Below are positions 49,818 through 59,361 of a stretch of 64,000 bases of DNA, in pieces. Source of the DNA: Lodderomyces elongisporus. Taxonomy: Eukaryota; Ascomycota; Pichiomycetes; Serinales; Debaryomycetaceae. The stretch is taken from positions 434,001 to 498,000 of the forward strand of contig NC_083678.1 of NCBI RefSeq assembly GCF_030384665.1, read 5' to 3'. Numbering within the stretch: the stretch's first letter is position 1; each line of letters opens with the position of its first letter. Position numbers and translations under genes: made by a program. Below the pieces are notes generated by a model that was not told where the DNA came from, ran no database searches, and was given only the letters and a program-made list of their open reading frames with translations.

Positions 49818-50411
49818 ATGAATAGGCAATTTGTTGTACGTAAAGTGCACAATGCTGCTGCGGGTGCCACAGCCCAGACAGCCAAATACATTCCATACCA
49901 ACCAGTACCGCAGAACAGATTCAACCCGAAACGATCTGCATTCAACTTTAAGCCCAAATACACTTCTGGTTTAGTACACAATCCTCCATCAGCAATACTC
50001 CAACCATCGGTACAGACTCCGTATTTGTTCTTACCTCCAAATGACCCCAGAAGAGAAATGGCCAAGGCCAATCGTATATCACCATCAATTATCCAAGATA
50101 TGCCCATTATCAGGGAATACAGAGCTCCACTGCAAAGAGACTATAGCATAACTGCAGAGACTGTACAGAAACTAAAGCAATTATATGCTGAGGATCCTGT
50201 GCGCTGGAACCTCAAGGCTTTGAGTAAAGAGTTTAATATTGATATGACCAGGTTGAGGTATTTCTTTAAAACGCAACTTCAAAAGGCCAAAAAGATGGAA
50301 AACTTACAAAAAGCTATGGAGGGAGAAAATGAGGATACTCAACGATTACCAAAGAGACATGTTTTGGATAGAAAAAAGAGAAGAGAAATGTGGATGAGAA
50401 ATGAATACTAG
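49818..50411 (+). CDS. MRPL20: Probable mitochondrial large-subunit ribosomal protein mL58 (MRPL20)
   Basis: 197 residues. The N-terminus (MNRQFVVRKVHNAAAGATAQ) is basic without acids, consistent with mitochondrial import. The central part is Pro-rich (NPKRSAFNFKPKYTSGLVHN), then ITAETVQKLKQLYAEDPVRW followed by NLKALSKEFNIDMTRLRYFF, a helix-turn-helix-like block of the form 'LR..DP..W....L...F' seen in fungal MRP-L20 proteins. A basic C-terminus ends RKKRREMWMRNEY. Known role of the family: fungal mitoribosome large-subunit protein. The identification rests on pattern memory, so another mitoribosomal protein is possible; mitochondrial ribosome membership is the safer claim. Clean ATG, no intron. 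Confidence 0.68.
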   Translation: MNRQFVVRKVHNAAAGATAQTAKYIPYQPVPQNRFNPKRSAFNFKPKYTSGLVHNPPSAILQPSVQTPYLFLPPNDPRREMAKANRISPSIIQDMPIIREYRAPLQRDYSITAETVQKLKQLYAEDPVRWNLKALSKEFNIDMTRLRYFFKTQLQKAKKMENLQKAMEGENEDTQRLPKRHVLDRKKRREMWMRNEY

Positions 50412-50920
50412 ACGAGTTGCATGTTTAAGGGCCCGATTGATTGTTGTTTTTTCAACATTCAACGTCGAGGTGAGAGATTCCAAGTTTGTCTAGGCAAAGA
50501 AAAGGTAATATTGAAAGAAGAGGGGAGAGGAGAGGAAAGGAGAGGAAAGAGTGTTTATGCATAAACCTGCCAATTGTTTATACAATGAAAATTAACGAGC
50601 AGTGGTGTACGCAAATCTATCTAGACCCAATAATTGTAAATATCAATTTTTTGAATCAACCCTGGATCAACTAAATTTTATGTAGTAGATTGCATCTTGT
50701 AGAGGAATAGAGTGCTACCACAAAGTCAGTAGTAGCTGTAGTTGTAGTATTAGTAATGGTGGTGGTGGGGAGAAGGATTTTTTGAGCCAAAGCGAGAGAA
50801 AAACTTGAATTCTCCAAAAAGTCAGAAAACCCAAAAAACCAAAAAAAAGACATATTAGATACTGTCACAATTATTAAAAACCAGCAATTTGCATTCATAG
50901 ATAGAACCCAAAGAGAACTT
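50412..50920. other. LSM7 upstream region
   Basis: About 510 bp with GGAGAGGAAAGGAGAGG-type purine repeats (50520-50550). No gene seen. Confidence 0.55.
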
Positions 50921-51546
50921 ATGACAGATAACGTATGTGCCTTTTGCGAATGGCTTCTACAGTTTCAGGAAAGAGTATACTAACAAACTATATATAGGAA
51001 CAAAAGAGACAAGGAGGTCAGAGACAGCAGAACAAGAGAAGGGGTCAGCTGCATAACAACGATAAACCAAGATCTGAAGGTCCCAAGAGAGAGGCTATCC
51101 TAGATTTAAACAAACACAAGGGTGAAGAAATAAGAGTTAGATGTGTCGGTGGGAGACAAATTACTGGAATTCTCAAAGGATTTGATCAATTGATGAATTT
51201 GGTGTTGGAGGATGTGACAGAGCAGCTAAGAGGTATGTTGCGATTGATTAAATATAGTTTTCTTTTTTTACCTTGGAAGTTTTTCTTCTTCTATACAAAG
51301 TAATTGGAAGAAGATTTATTCAATATCACACTAAAATTTCAATCGATTTGATTTGATATGATTTGATTTCGTTATATATAACATTTACTAACTAAATCAA
51401 ACCTAGACCCGGAAGATGAAGACAAGTTGACAGACAAGACAAGGCAGCTTGGGTTGGTAGTTGTGAGATGTACAAGTCTCATGACCATATCGCCAGTTAA
51501 TGGTAGTGAAATCATCGATAACCCATTTGTACAAACAGAACAATAA
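50921..51546 (+). CDS. LSM7: U6 snRNA-associated Sm-like protein Lsm7, two introns
   Basis: Three exons: 50921-50932 (12 nt, M-T-D-N), 50998-51232 and 51407-51546; 128 residues in total. Intron 1 (65 nt): GTATGT donor at 50933, TACTAAC at 50978-50984, acceptor TATAG at 50997. Intron 2 (174 nt): GTATGT at 51233, TACTAAC at 51386-51392, acceptor CCTAG at 51406. Frames join cleanly (phase 0, then G+AC). Diagnostic sequence: GPKREAILDLNKHKGEEIRV, then GGRQITGILKGFDQLMNLVL (Sm1) and KTRQLGLVVVRCTSLMTISP (Sm2), as in yeast Lsm7. Known role: Lsm1-7 mRNA decapping ring and Lsm2-8 U6 ring. No single frame shows the whole protein, so it is easily missed. Confidence 0.95.
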
Positions 51547-51958
51547 GAATTAGATTTTGGATATTTATTGTTTACATTATTGAATAATAAATTGTTTTTA
51601 CGATGCACATAGTAAAAATGGACTTGATTATTTTTCAAGGAATAATTTTGCTTCTGCTTTTCTTCCTCTTTGCTTATGTTCTTTGCTCTTGCTCTTTGCT
51701 CATGGTCTTTGCTCATGTTCTTTGCTCAGACTCAAACTCGCGCTCACAGTCTTTACATCGCAGACGCGGCGTTGGCCTCGACAGTATCAACTCTAAGACC
51801 AGTTTTTTTTTTTTTTTTTTTTTTTTTTCCTTTATAGTTTTACGTTTATCATTTTCTCTTCTTCCTTTTACCTTTCGATGAGAACTCTCTTATCTGATAC
51901 TTTTGAAATCCTACTATAGTCATCAAACCAAACTCCACATTCAATATTGCATTTTTCA
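51547..51958. other. Region between LSM7 and FUR1
   Basis: 412 bp. TTGCTC/ATGTTC repeats (51652-51726) and a T26 run (51803-51828), then the FUR1 promoter. No gene seen. Confidence 0.55.
51803..51828. repeat. Homopolymer run of 26 T
   Basis: Poly-T on the plus strand, 131 bp upstream of FUR1; possibly a nucleosome-excluding promoter element. Confidence 0.85.
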
Positions 51959-52615
51959 ATGGCCGAATCAGTTAAAGTCGATGACAATGTTATCCTTCTT
52001 CCACAAACCAACCAATTAATTGGTCTTTACAGTATAATTCGTGACCAAAATACCAAAAGAGGAGACTTTGTCTTTTATTCAGACCGTATCATTCGTCTCC
52101 TCGTTGAGGAAGGTTTGAATCAGCTTCCCGTAGAAGATTGCATTATAGAGTGCCACGGCGGTCACAAGTACAAGGGCTCGAAATTTCTTGGCAAAATCTG
52201 TGGTGTTTCCATCGTTCGTGCTGGTGAATCCATGGAGATGGGATTGAGAGATTGCTGCAGGTCAGTGAGAATTGGTAAGATCTTGATCCAAAGAGACGAG
52301 GAAACTGCTTTACCAAAATTGTTTTACGAAAAATTACCCGAAGACATCAGCGACCGATACGTGTTCTTGCTCGACCCAATGTTAGCCACCGGTGGTTCAG
52401 CAATGATGGCCGTTGAGGTGTTGTTAGCTCGTGGAGTTAAAATGGAACGTATATTGTTTCTAAACTTGTTGGCAGCACCAGAAGGAATCAAGGCCTTCCG
52501 CGATAAATATCCAGGTGTCAAGATCATTACTGGTGGAATCGATGAGAAATTAGACGAGAACAAGTATATCGTACCCGGTTTGGGTGACTTTGGTGACAGA
52601 TACTACTGCATCTAA
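51959..52615 (+). CDS. FUR1: Uracil phosphoribosyltransferase
   Basis: 218 residues from ATG 51959 (MAESVKVDDNVILLPQTNQL). Converts uracil and PRPP to UMP in pyrimidine salvage; in fungi it is also the step that activates 5-fluorouracil formed from flucytosine. PRPP loop FLLDPMLATGGSAMMAVEVL; flexible-arm region GVSIVRAGESMEMGLRDCCR; uracil-binding C-terminus YIVPGLGDFGDRYYCI. Size equals yeast Fur1 (216). The stop is only 9 bp from the stop of the convergent ARP1. Confidence 0.97.
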   Translation: MAESVKVDDNVILLPQTNQLIGLYSIIRDQNTKRGDFVFYSDRIIRLLVEEGLNQLPVEDCIIECHGGHKYKGSKFLGKICGVSIVRAGESMEMGLRDCCRSVRIGKILIQRDEETALPKLFYEKLPEDISDRYVFLLDPMLATGGSAMMAVEVLLARGVKMERILFLNLLAAPEGIKAFRDKYPGVKIITGGIDEKLDENKYIVPGLGDFGDRYYCI

Positions 52616-52624
52616 TTAATGTTG

Positions 52625-53878
52625 CTAAAGACATTTTCTAAATATAATATCAGGATCGTCCTTGTATTCTTCTGAAGAAACCCACATTTTTTTGAATGTC
52701 GAAAGTCCTGCCAAAATTGACCCACCAATCCATGTTGAGTATTTCCTCTCCGGTGGTGCAAAAATCTTGATTTTCATCTTTGTCGAATATGCGTCATCGG
52801 TGATCGACTTGTTCCATATCGACGCCAGAGCATCTTTATTTTGGTCCTGCAAATCCTTCAACTCTTTTAATAGTCGATCACCAAAATTCTTTATCAATGT
52901 ATTGCCTCCAGAAAGTAGAATATTTTGATATAGTATCGGCCTCAAATCCAAGTCATTCTTGGCAATTGCACGAGAAACAAGATCATGTAGCCCGCTATAC
53001 TCTGTGCCAATCAATTGTGGATTAAAAAGAATCTCTGGAGCTCTAAACCTCTCAACACCAAGATGCACTTCGTGGCCATCTGGCAATTTGTATGTCGAGA
53101 ACAACTCATTGTTTGCATGACTGCTCTTTCTCAAATAATGCGCCCTATAAAGCTTTTCATCCCTTACCGGGTCCTTGGAGATAAAACAACACGATTCCTT
53201 CATCAGTCGTACAACTTCCAACTCTGCACTGCTTTGTAATGCTACACCAGTCATTCGTCGTATATTGTAGGATAAATGCGATGTAACGTCCCGCCCTGCA
53301 ACATCCATTCGCTGTATCGATGGCGGTAAAGCAAAACCCTCATATACTGGAACAATATGGGAAACACCATCGCCACTATCCACAACCACTCCAGTAGTTC
53401 TCCCAGATGCATATAGGGCCAACACGGCTTGTATCGAAATGTACATGCATGGGACATTAAACTGTTCAAACATGACTTGGCACATCTTTTCACGATTACT
53501 TCTTGGATTGAGTGGAGCCTCGGTGATGAGTAATGGATGATCTTCGGGCTTGATCTTCAAATCCTGAGTAAACATATGATCCCAAATAATCTCCATATCG
53601 GACCATTTGGTAACTATACCATGCTCCACAGGGTAGTTGAGTCTTAGTAACCCTCTATTCTTTTGTGCTGCATCACCAACAAAGAGATCAGTATCGGAGG
53701 CAATTGTTGATCCCGAAGTTGAAGAGGTTAATGAACCTGCCATTAGTTTCTGGTATTTCGGTCTTCCAATGATGGACGATGCATATGTCCTAGGTTTCTC
53801 CTCGCCAGCAAATCCAGCTTTTAAAGTACCCAGTCCATTGTCCACCACTACTGGCTGGTTATATAATGTCTCATCCAT
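52625..53878 (-). CDS. ARP1: Actin-related protein Arp1 (centractin)
   Basis: 417 residues. Actin fold: VVVDNGLGTLKAGFAGEEKP (phosphate 1), HPLLITEAPLNPRSNREKMC, then VVVDSGDGVSHIVPVYEGFA (phosphate 2), LLSGGNTLIKNF and the C-terminal ERKYSTWIGGSILAGLSTFK. The spacing IYISIQAVLALYASGRTTG matches centractin rather than conventional actin (which has VLSLYSSGRTTG). Known role: filament of the dynactin complex that activates cytoplasmic dynein in spindle positioning. It is a little longer than S. cerevisiae Arp1 (384), with a Ser/Thr-rich insert near residues 50-62 and another near 335-350. Start ATG 53876-53878. Confidence 0.92.
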   Translation of the reverse strand: MDETLYNQPVVVDNGLGTLKAGFAGEEKPRTYASSIIGRPKYQKLMAGSLTSSTSGSTIASDTDLFVGDAAQKNRGLLRLNYPVEHGIVTKWSDMEIIWDHMFTQDLKIKPEDHPLLITEAPLNPRSNREKMCQVMFEQFNVPCMYISIQAVLALYASGRTTGVVVDSGDGVSHIVPVYEGFALPPSIQRMDVAGRDVTSHLSYNIRRMTGVALQSSAELEVVRLMKESCCFISKDPVRDEKLYRAHYLRKSSHANNELFSTYKLPDGHEVHLGVERFRAPEILFNPQLIGTEYSGLHDLVSRAIAKNDLDLRPILYQNILLSGGNTLIKNFGDRLLKELKDLQDQNKDALASIWNKSITDDAYSTKMKIKIFAPPERKYSTWIGGSILAGLSTFKKMWVSSEEYKDDPDIIFRKCL

Positions 53879-54289
53879 TGGTGTATATTTTCAAAGTATC
53901 TTTTTTATTTCGTCCCCTTATTCTTTTATGTAATTTTTTTTTGGTTCCACCCCTTCCTTCTCTATTCTTTATTTTCAGTATAGTTTTGTTGTTGTTCCTT
54001 CTGTATTAAAAACTTGCAATCAGATCTTGCAACTATAATTTACTATTTGATCTCAAACCTAACGCGTCAAAATTAGGTAAACAAAAAAAAAAAGATAAAG
54101 AAATCAAAGATAATTCAAGAACACTTTCAACTATAACACCTTCCTCAGTCAATATTCCCTCTCCTTCCTCAACCTGATCCACCCGCTCAAAGAAGGAGAA
54201 GAAGAAGAAGAAGAAGAAGAAGAAGAAAAAAAATTAACAAGTTATACATTTACCCTTCCTAACTCCCCACTATCTCTCACAGTTATACA
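53879..54289. other. Divergent region ARP1 / myosin-light-chain-like gene
   Basis: 411 bp. CT-rich tracts and a GAA repeat (54196-54226). No gene seen. Confidence 0.55.
54196..54226. repeat. (GAA)n triplet repeat
   Basis: About 10 GAA units ending in A8, about 65-95 bp upstream of the next ATG, probably in its promoter or 5' UTR. Confidence 0.85.
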
Positions 54290-54817
54290 ATGCTGCATTT
54301 AAATTCGTTATCCTCGAGTCAAAAGACGCAAATTAGAAATGCATTCACCATAATAGACGGAGAATCAAGAGACGAGACTATTACAATATCGGATCTCAAG
54401 GAAGTGTATTCTTCTATGGGCATTAAAGTGCCGACAGAGTCACAACTTAAAACCATGTTGACTATTGATGGGGCTGATCATTCTGAAAAAGGAATTACTT
54501 TTGCCCAGTTTCTGAACATATTGGCGAAAGAGATGCTGCGGCTAGAAGGAAAATCCATCATTTATGAAGCTCTACAAGTATACCTGGCTACAACAACGAC
54601 AAAACAAGACAATCAAAAACAGTTTAAAGATGAATTACAGATTGATGTAGATAAGCTCAAAGATGCTTGCTGCTCAGTGCAAATCGACTCCGCCGACGGA
54701 AGCACGAAATTAAGTCGCCAAAGTTTTGATACATTGGTCGAAGGCTTTATACTGGAAACCATGGATGGAAAACGCATTTTTTTGGCTGCCAAGTGGATCG
54801 ATGCATATTTCGAATAA
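54290..54817 (+). CDS. EF-hand protein, probable myosin regulatory light chain (Mlc2-like)
   Basis: 175 residues. It opens with a calmodulin-superfamily first helix (SSSQKTQIRNAFTIIDGESR) and a degenerate EF-hand loop, then ISDLKEVYSSMGIKVPTESQ, a second helix-loop-helix with ITFAQFLNILAKEM, and two further degenerate hands with LSRQSFDTLVEGFI. None of the loops has a full set of calcium ligands, typical of myosin light chains. Known role of Mlc2: binds an IQ motif of the type II myosin in cytokinesis. Alternatives are a centrin- or Cdc31-like protein, but the missing ligands argue against these. Family firm, orthologue tentative. Confidence 0.7.
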   Translation: MLHLNSLSSSQKTQIRNAFTIIDGESRDETITISDLKEVYSSMGIKVPTESQLKTMLTIDGADHSEKGITFAQFLNILAKEMLRLEGKSIIYEALQVYLATTTTKQDNQKQFKDELQIDVDKLKDACCSVQIDSADGSTKLSRQSFDTLVEGFILETMDGKRIFLAAKWIDAYFE

Positions 54818-54908
54818 GTAACAATATATATATATTACATACGCATATACATATATTGTAGTATATGCTTTATACTATTATTGCTATTGCAAATATTTAT
54901 CACTAATT

Positions 54909-55406
54909 TTAGTGATCAACAATTAGTTCATCACACCCCCAGTCTTCATACGAACCATCTGGAAGGTATCTTCTGATCACCAAAGGAATCTTTCTCTGTG
55001 CCAACTCTTTCATTGCGATTTGCAAAGGATCTGTTTCACCCTCAATGTCCACCAATACAGGTGCATTTAGCGAAATCTGTAACGCTCTTGTTCCCAAGAT
55101 TCTAGCTCGCTCGTATTTGGTCATGTAAGGAGTTGTAGTTCTCTTTTCTTTTGGAATAGCAAGTTCCCTCACTGTTTTCTTACGTTGACTCTGTTGTTGC
55201 TGTTGTGCGGCGGCAGAGGCAGCTGCAGCACTTTCTGGACCAAAACCACCGTTTATTATCTGTCTACCATCTTCAGTTTTCATTTGTGCATCTTCGCCAT
55301 TGTTATTTGGTTCTTCGTAGTCGTCTTCTGAGAAGTAGTCTGCTTCTCCAAAATCTTCGTAATTCTCTGCTACCTCATTAAAAGCATTATCTTCGTTATC
55401 TGACAT
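54909..55406 (-). CDS. RPO26: RNA polymerase subunit ABC23 (Rpb6)
   Basis: 165 residues. Shared by RNA polymerases I, II and III. Acidic N-terminus ([19 protein letters not shown]), an Ala/Gln-rich linker ([15 protein letters not shown]) longer than in S. cerevisiae, then the highly conserved core [59 protein letters not shown] and [16 protein letters not shown]. The core is nearly identical to yeast Rpo26. Known role: polymerase assembly and stability. No intron is needed here, unlike S. cerevisiae RPO26. Start ATG 55404-55406. Confidence 0.96.
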   Translation of the reverse strand: MSDNEDNAFNEVAENYEDFGEADYFSEDDYEEPNNNGEDAQMKTEDGRQIINGGFGPESAAAASAAAQQQQQSQRKKTVRELAIPKEKRTTTPYMTKYERARILGTRALQISLNAPVLVDIEGETDPLQIAMKELAQRKIPLVIRRYLPDGSYEDWGCDELIVDH

Positions 55407-55874
55407 TTTATTTAGTGGGCGGTAGAGTTGGTTGTATGTGTAAAGTTTATGGTTTTATTATTGATGTATACTGAGAATTGAATGATCGATTATGATGATG
55501 ATGATGATTATGTTGATGGTAGGTTGTCGATGGTGCTTCGTGATGGGGGAGAGAAGTTCTGACACAAACATCGCATTTTTCAGTGAGCGCAAAAAAGCGA
55601 AGAAAAAAAAAAAAGAGGAAAATGAAAATGAAAATGAAAATAAATAAATTAATAAAAATAAAAAAAAGAATAAAAAAAAGAGAATGTAAAGTGAGGCTTA
55701 TATGGCTTTACCTGTAAAGATATACTTGCACCAAAGTTCTAACAAGGCGCTACAATTAATAAATACTAGACTGACATTGATTGAACTTTACATTAATTTG
55801 TAACTATTTTGATTATATATAGTATACACATATGTATATATATACATGCGTGTGTGTATATGAATGTGTCATAT
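55407..55874. other. RPO26 upstream region / QCR2 3' side
   Basis: 468 bp with GATGAT triplets (55494-55509), AATGAAAATGAAAATG repeats (55620-55640) and TA/TG tracts near 55820-55860. No gene seen. Confidence 0.55.
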
Positions 55875-56993
55875 CTATAAGTCAGCAGCGAATGGCAAAA
55901 CGTTCAAGTCACCAACAGCAACATAGTTGAATTCCTTGATTGGTGCTTCGCCTGCAGAAACTTGTATGCTCAATGGGTGTGCAACAGTAGATTGCAATGC
56001 CACCGATAATTCAGCACCTTTAACGGCTTTCTGCAAGTCGCTGGATGACACAGAGTCAGCAATCTTCTTAGCTTGTTTGATACCTTGAGCAACGCTTTCT
56101 GCTGATCCACTTACAGAGATGACGAATAAACCAGCATCGTTGTATTTGTACAAGTGGGAGGTGGCGCCTGGAATGTTGAACAATGGTGCATTGGATGAAG
56201 ATAAGGTGGTTGAGCCAATAGCTGCAGACAAGACTTCGTATTTACCAAAGTCAGCTGGCTTGACTGGGAGACCAATCAAAGCTGCTGATTGACCAACTGC
56301 TGGAACTCTAGCCTCTTGACCTTTGTAAAAGTCAACTGGGACTGATGAGGCCTTGGAACCTTGTGGCAAGTCAGCAAATGCTGATTCCTTGACGAATTGA
56401 GTCAAGTCAGCCTCGTCTGCACCCTCTGAGTAGATGGCAATGTTTGAAGCATTAAAGTTTTGTTCAGCAAATTGCTTAACATCTTCAACTTCCAAAGGAG
56501 TAGACTCATTGTAGAAAAGTGGTGCACCCAATCCTCTTCTGAATGAGATTTCGTGCAACTTCTCCAAACCATTGAAATGTGGGTTTGCAAATGCATTCTT
56601 AACTTCTGCCTTGACTGATGGTAAAACAACTTCGTTAAACTCGTGAGGAGTGTATTGGGTGTTTGCAAGTACATTACCCAATTCCTCAACATAGTATGGC
56701 AAGTTTTGTTTCAAAAAAGTGGTCTTCAATACCAATGCATCTCTGGTAACTTTACCTTCAAATGTACCACCCAAAATCTCAGATTCTCTTGTGAATCTCA
56801 ACGCTGACTTGGCCTTGTTGTTGGAGAAGGCAAATTTGGACAACAAGTGACCGGTACCGAATTTACCATTCTTGGAACCTGCATTGTCAACAACAACTGA
56901 AAGGGAAGTAAGTTCGCTTGGTGAGTTCTTTGAAGCAATTTTGATACCATTAACGGCCGAGCTATAAGCACGAACTGAATTGCGAGACAACAT
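55875..56993 (-). CDS. QCR2: Ubiquinol-cytochrome c reductase core protein 2
   Basis: 372 residues (yeast 368). Core subunit of respiratory complex III in the mitochondrial inner membrane, a degenerate M16 (mitochondrial-processing-peptidase-like) fold without the zinc-binding site. N-terminal presequence [12 protein letters not shown]. Characteristic sequence: [59 protein letters not shown], and a Gly/Ala-rich C-terminal half ending [10 protein letters not shown]. Codon use suggests high expression. A CACGTG lies about 315 bp upstream. Confidence 0.95.
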   Translation of the reverse strand: MLSRNSVRAYSSAVNGIKIASKNSPSELTSLSVVVDNAGSKNGKFGTGHLLSKFAFSNNKAKSALRFTRESEILGGTFEGKVTRDALVLKTTFLKQNLPYYVEELGNVLANTQYTPHEFNEVVLPSVKAEVKNAFANPHFNGLEKLHEISFRRGLGAPLFYNESTPLEVEDVKQFAEQNFNASNIAIYSEGADEADLTQFVKESAFADLPQGSKASSVPVDFYKGQEARVPAVGQSAALIGLPVKPADFGKYEVLSAAIGSTTLSSSNAPLFNIPGATSHLYKYNDAGLFVISVSGSAESVAQGIKQAKKIADSVSSSDLQKAVKGAELSVALQSTVAHPLSIQVSAGEAPIKEFNYVAVGDLNVLPFAADL

Positions 56994-57690
56994 TATGTGA
57001 ATGAGGTTTATATGGGAATATGAGCTATAGTTTAATGTTTTTGATCAAAGACTGCAATTGCTCTGGTCTTGTACTTGCTTGGGTACTGCTCACTTGGTCA
57101 GATCTTTCAGTCTATTTCCCAGTCTCGTTCTCTCTCTTTAGGTCTTTCTCATTTTTCTCTCTCTACATTTTGCTAACTGTTTTTCATTTTCATTTCCTTT
57201 TTTCTTCCTCTTTTTTTTTTTTTTTTTTTTACTTCTCCCTCAACTGGTAGAAAGAGAATGAAAGAAAATTAGAAATTCTCATTCGTTGATTGGCACGACT
57301 CAATAGTCACGTGAGTGAAGTTTTTATATTTATACGGAAATTGCACCAACTAACGACAGTTAGTATACTAGCTACATCAAGAGAAGTATACAAGTTCAGA
57401 AATATGTAAGGATTCAAAAAATGGATAAGAGTTTCCAAATAAATAAAAGAAATAGGAGTGGTTGTTTTAGTTTTTGTGAATCTGACAAGTATGTTGCAAG
57501 TCACTACAGTACTTTAACTCTCAATTCGTTTTACTTCTTTAATTTGTTTTATTTGTTTTATTTTCATCATTACTTTTCTTGCAACCTTTTCTTGTTTTCA
57601 TATTTGCATCTGTTGCGAAATCTTTATTTTTACTTTATCTTTTGAACAGCCTAACTCTGATTTTTGCAATACATTTATCCTGCTCTAATA
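56994..57690. other. QCR2 promoter / GAB1 3' region
   Basis: About 700 bp. CT-rich tracts, T20 (57211-57230), CACGTG (57308-57313). No gene seen. Confidence 0.55.
57308..57313. promoter_or_regulatory. CACGTG, candidate Cbf1 site upstream of QCR2
   Basis: Perfect palindrome about 315 bp upstream. Cbf1 is linked to respiratory-gene control in C. albicans; function here is inferred. Confidence 0.45.
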
Positions 57691-58974
57691 CTATAGCTGC
57701 GCAAGTTGCAATTTAGCCTTTTCATCATCGGAAACATTGTTCTCAACAAAGTAATCGCCAATGAGTTGGGCCCAAAGTAAATCCATTATAGACATAATAT
57801 GCACACCTCCCCAGATTAAGTTGATACTATAGAAGAAGTTCGAGTTACCATTACCAAGAACGATCCAACAATAGTAGAAAATCGGCGACAATATGAGAGA
57901 GACAACCAAAGTCATACCTGTAATATAGATCATTTTGCAATGAGGAATAATTGATCCTCTCAAGATTGTAGCAAAGGACAATGCAAAGCCCAACTCACCA
58001 ATTGTAGGATATGATTTTGTAAAGCTGATCCACAACAAGGTCAACACCACAACTGCAAAGGAGTCACCCAATTTGGGTGTCTTTGCATACTCAAACAACC
58101 TCAAAGCTATAGGAACAACAAATACAAACGAGTAGATGTTGAACATGCCGATATAAAATGGAGTGAAAAACTCAAACATCTCTGTGAACAAATACCACCA
58201 TAACCCAACATTTGGAGTAATCTTCTTGAACAATATAACGCTTAAATAGCAGTTGTCAATAAACTGCCATGATGCTGTAGATGCAAATGAAATTAGTATA
58301 AGAAGCGCAATGGTGCAGATGTATATCCCAATATTGAAAACATAAATCTGTCCAAGCGTATGCTGCGTTCGCGATGTGACGTGTATGAGGCCAAGCACAG
58401 CAGGGAGCAAGTAAAAGCTGTTGAGTGAGAGATATGAGGCAATTGCGAGTAGAATCATTGCACGCGCCGGTTGTTTCTTTACCGTGATTTGATATATGGT
58501 GGACACAACGAATAACCAGGTGAATACAATTGTTGAATGACTTAGATTCAGCAATAAGATCAAGGGGTTGAACAAGTAGAAACTTGCAATTAAGTCATCA
58601 TTGAAACCCGTTATTTTTTTTCCGGTTCTTTTTGAAGTGTATAGCTGGTACCACTTGTTGATTTGAACTAATTGCCACGCAATCGACAAATCAGTTAAGG
58701 AGTATATGATATGGAACCATACGTTTGAGATAGGAAATGCGTCGACCAAAGATAGCACAGTAACAAGCAATGGTGGATGGTGGTTAACACCTCCATCATA
58801 CAAATCGATACTGCTATTAAGGAAGAAAAATGCTTCTTGTAGTGCTTTGAACGATGTAATTGGTGTCGTGATCTCAACAATAGAGCCTAGCACTGGGACA
58901 ATAGACGGGACAAGTGAAGGTAGTAGGAACCTCACAAGACCCCCTATGAGAAACACCTGCGTCAATTTGCTCAT
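57691..58974 (-). CDS. GAB1: GPI transamidase subunit Gab1 (PIG-U)
   Basis: 427 residues (yeast 394) with about eight to ten hydrophobic helices. The conserved PIG-U sequence is visible: GGVNHHPPLLV after the first helix, FNPLILLLNLSHSTIVFTWL, PNVGLWWYLFTEMFEFFTPF and FTKSYPTIGELGFALS. Known role: ER-membrane subunit of the complex that attaches GPI anchors to proteins. The chosen ATG (58972-58974, MSKLTQVFLIGGLVRFLLP) matches homologues. The frame is open for another 104 codons upstream to 59286, but that part comes from a GA/CT repeat (LSLSLS) and is not conserved. Confidence 0.93.
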   Translation of the reverse strand: MSKLTQVFLIGGLVRFLLPSLVPSIVPVLGSIVEITTPITSFKALQEAFFFLNSSIDLYDGGVNHHPPLLVTVLSLVDAFPISNVWFHIIYSLTDLSIAWQLVQINKWYQLYTSKRTGKKITGFNDDLIASFYLFNPLILLLNLSHSTIVFTWLFVVSTIYQITVKKQPARAMILLAIASYLSLNSFYLLPAVLGLIHVTSRTQHTLGQIYVFNIGIYICTIALLILISFASTASWQFIDNCYLSVILFKKITPNVGLWWYLFTEMFEFFTPFYIGMFNIYSFVFVVPIALRLFEYAKTPKLGDSFAVVVLTLLWISFTKSYPTIGELGFALSFATILRGSIIPHCKMIYITGMTLVVSLILSPIFYYCWIVLGNGNSNFFYSINLIWGGVHIMSIMDLLWAQLIGDYFVENNVSDDEKAKLQLAQL

Positions 58975-59157
58975 GTGTGGATGAGGATTCGGGGAAATTG
59001 ATGATGTATTGACTTTGATTACTATGCTAGGGGCTAGGAGCCAGGAGCCAGGAGCTTGATTTGTTATTTTTTGGATGTTACCGCGTGTCGAGTTAAGCCG
59101 AGTCGAGTGCGAAGGGGAAAAAGAGAGGTCCAGACATAGTGAGAGTGAGATATATAA

Positions 59158-59188
<31 letters not shown>

Positions 59189-59361
59189 AGAAGAGAAAAA
59201 GCTTGCAAAAAAATTCGTATCGCGCGAAATTCCGATGTTTTGAAATGATTAATATCGAGTTTGATTGAATAGCCCTTCTTCTCCATCTTTCCTTCCTTCC
59301 GCTACTTCACCAATCGCAACATTAACTCAAAGTTAAGTTAAAAAAAAACCTTGATCATAAT
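58975..59361. other. Divergent region GAB1 / SMX3
   Basis: 387 bp. AGGAGCCAGGAGCCAGGAGC direct repeat (59033-59055), GA tract (59159-59184). No gene seen. Confidence 0.55.
59159..59184. repeat. (GA)n microsatellite
   Basis: About 12-13 GA units, upstream of GAB1. Confidence 0.9.

Noticed and set aside
51947..51958. Earlier FUR1 start
   Set aside because: The codon at 51947 is TTG, not ATG; the first ATG is 51959 and matches the family.
58975..59286. 104-residue N-terminal extension of GAB1
   Set aside because: Encoded by a GA/CT repeat and not present in homologues; the conserved start is at 58974.
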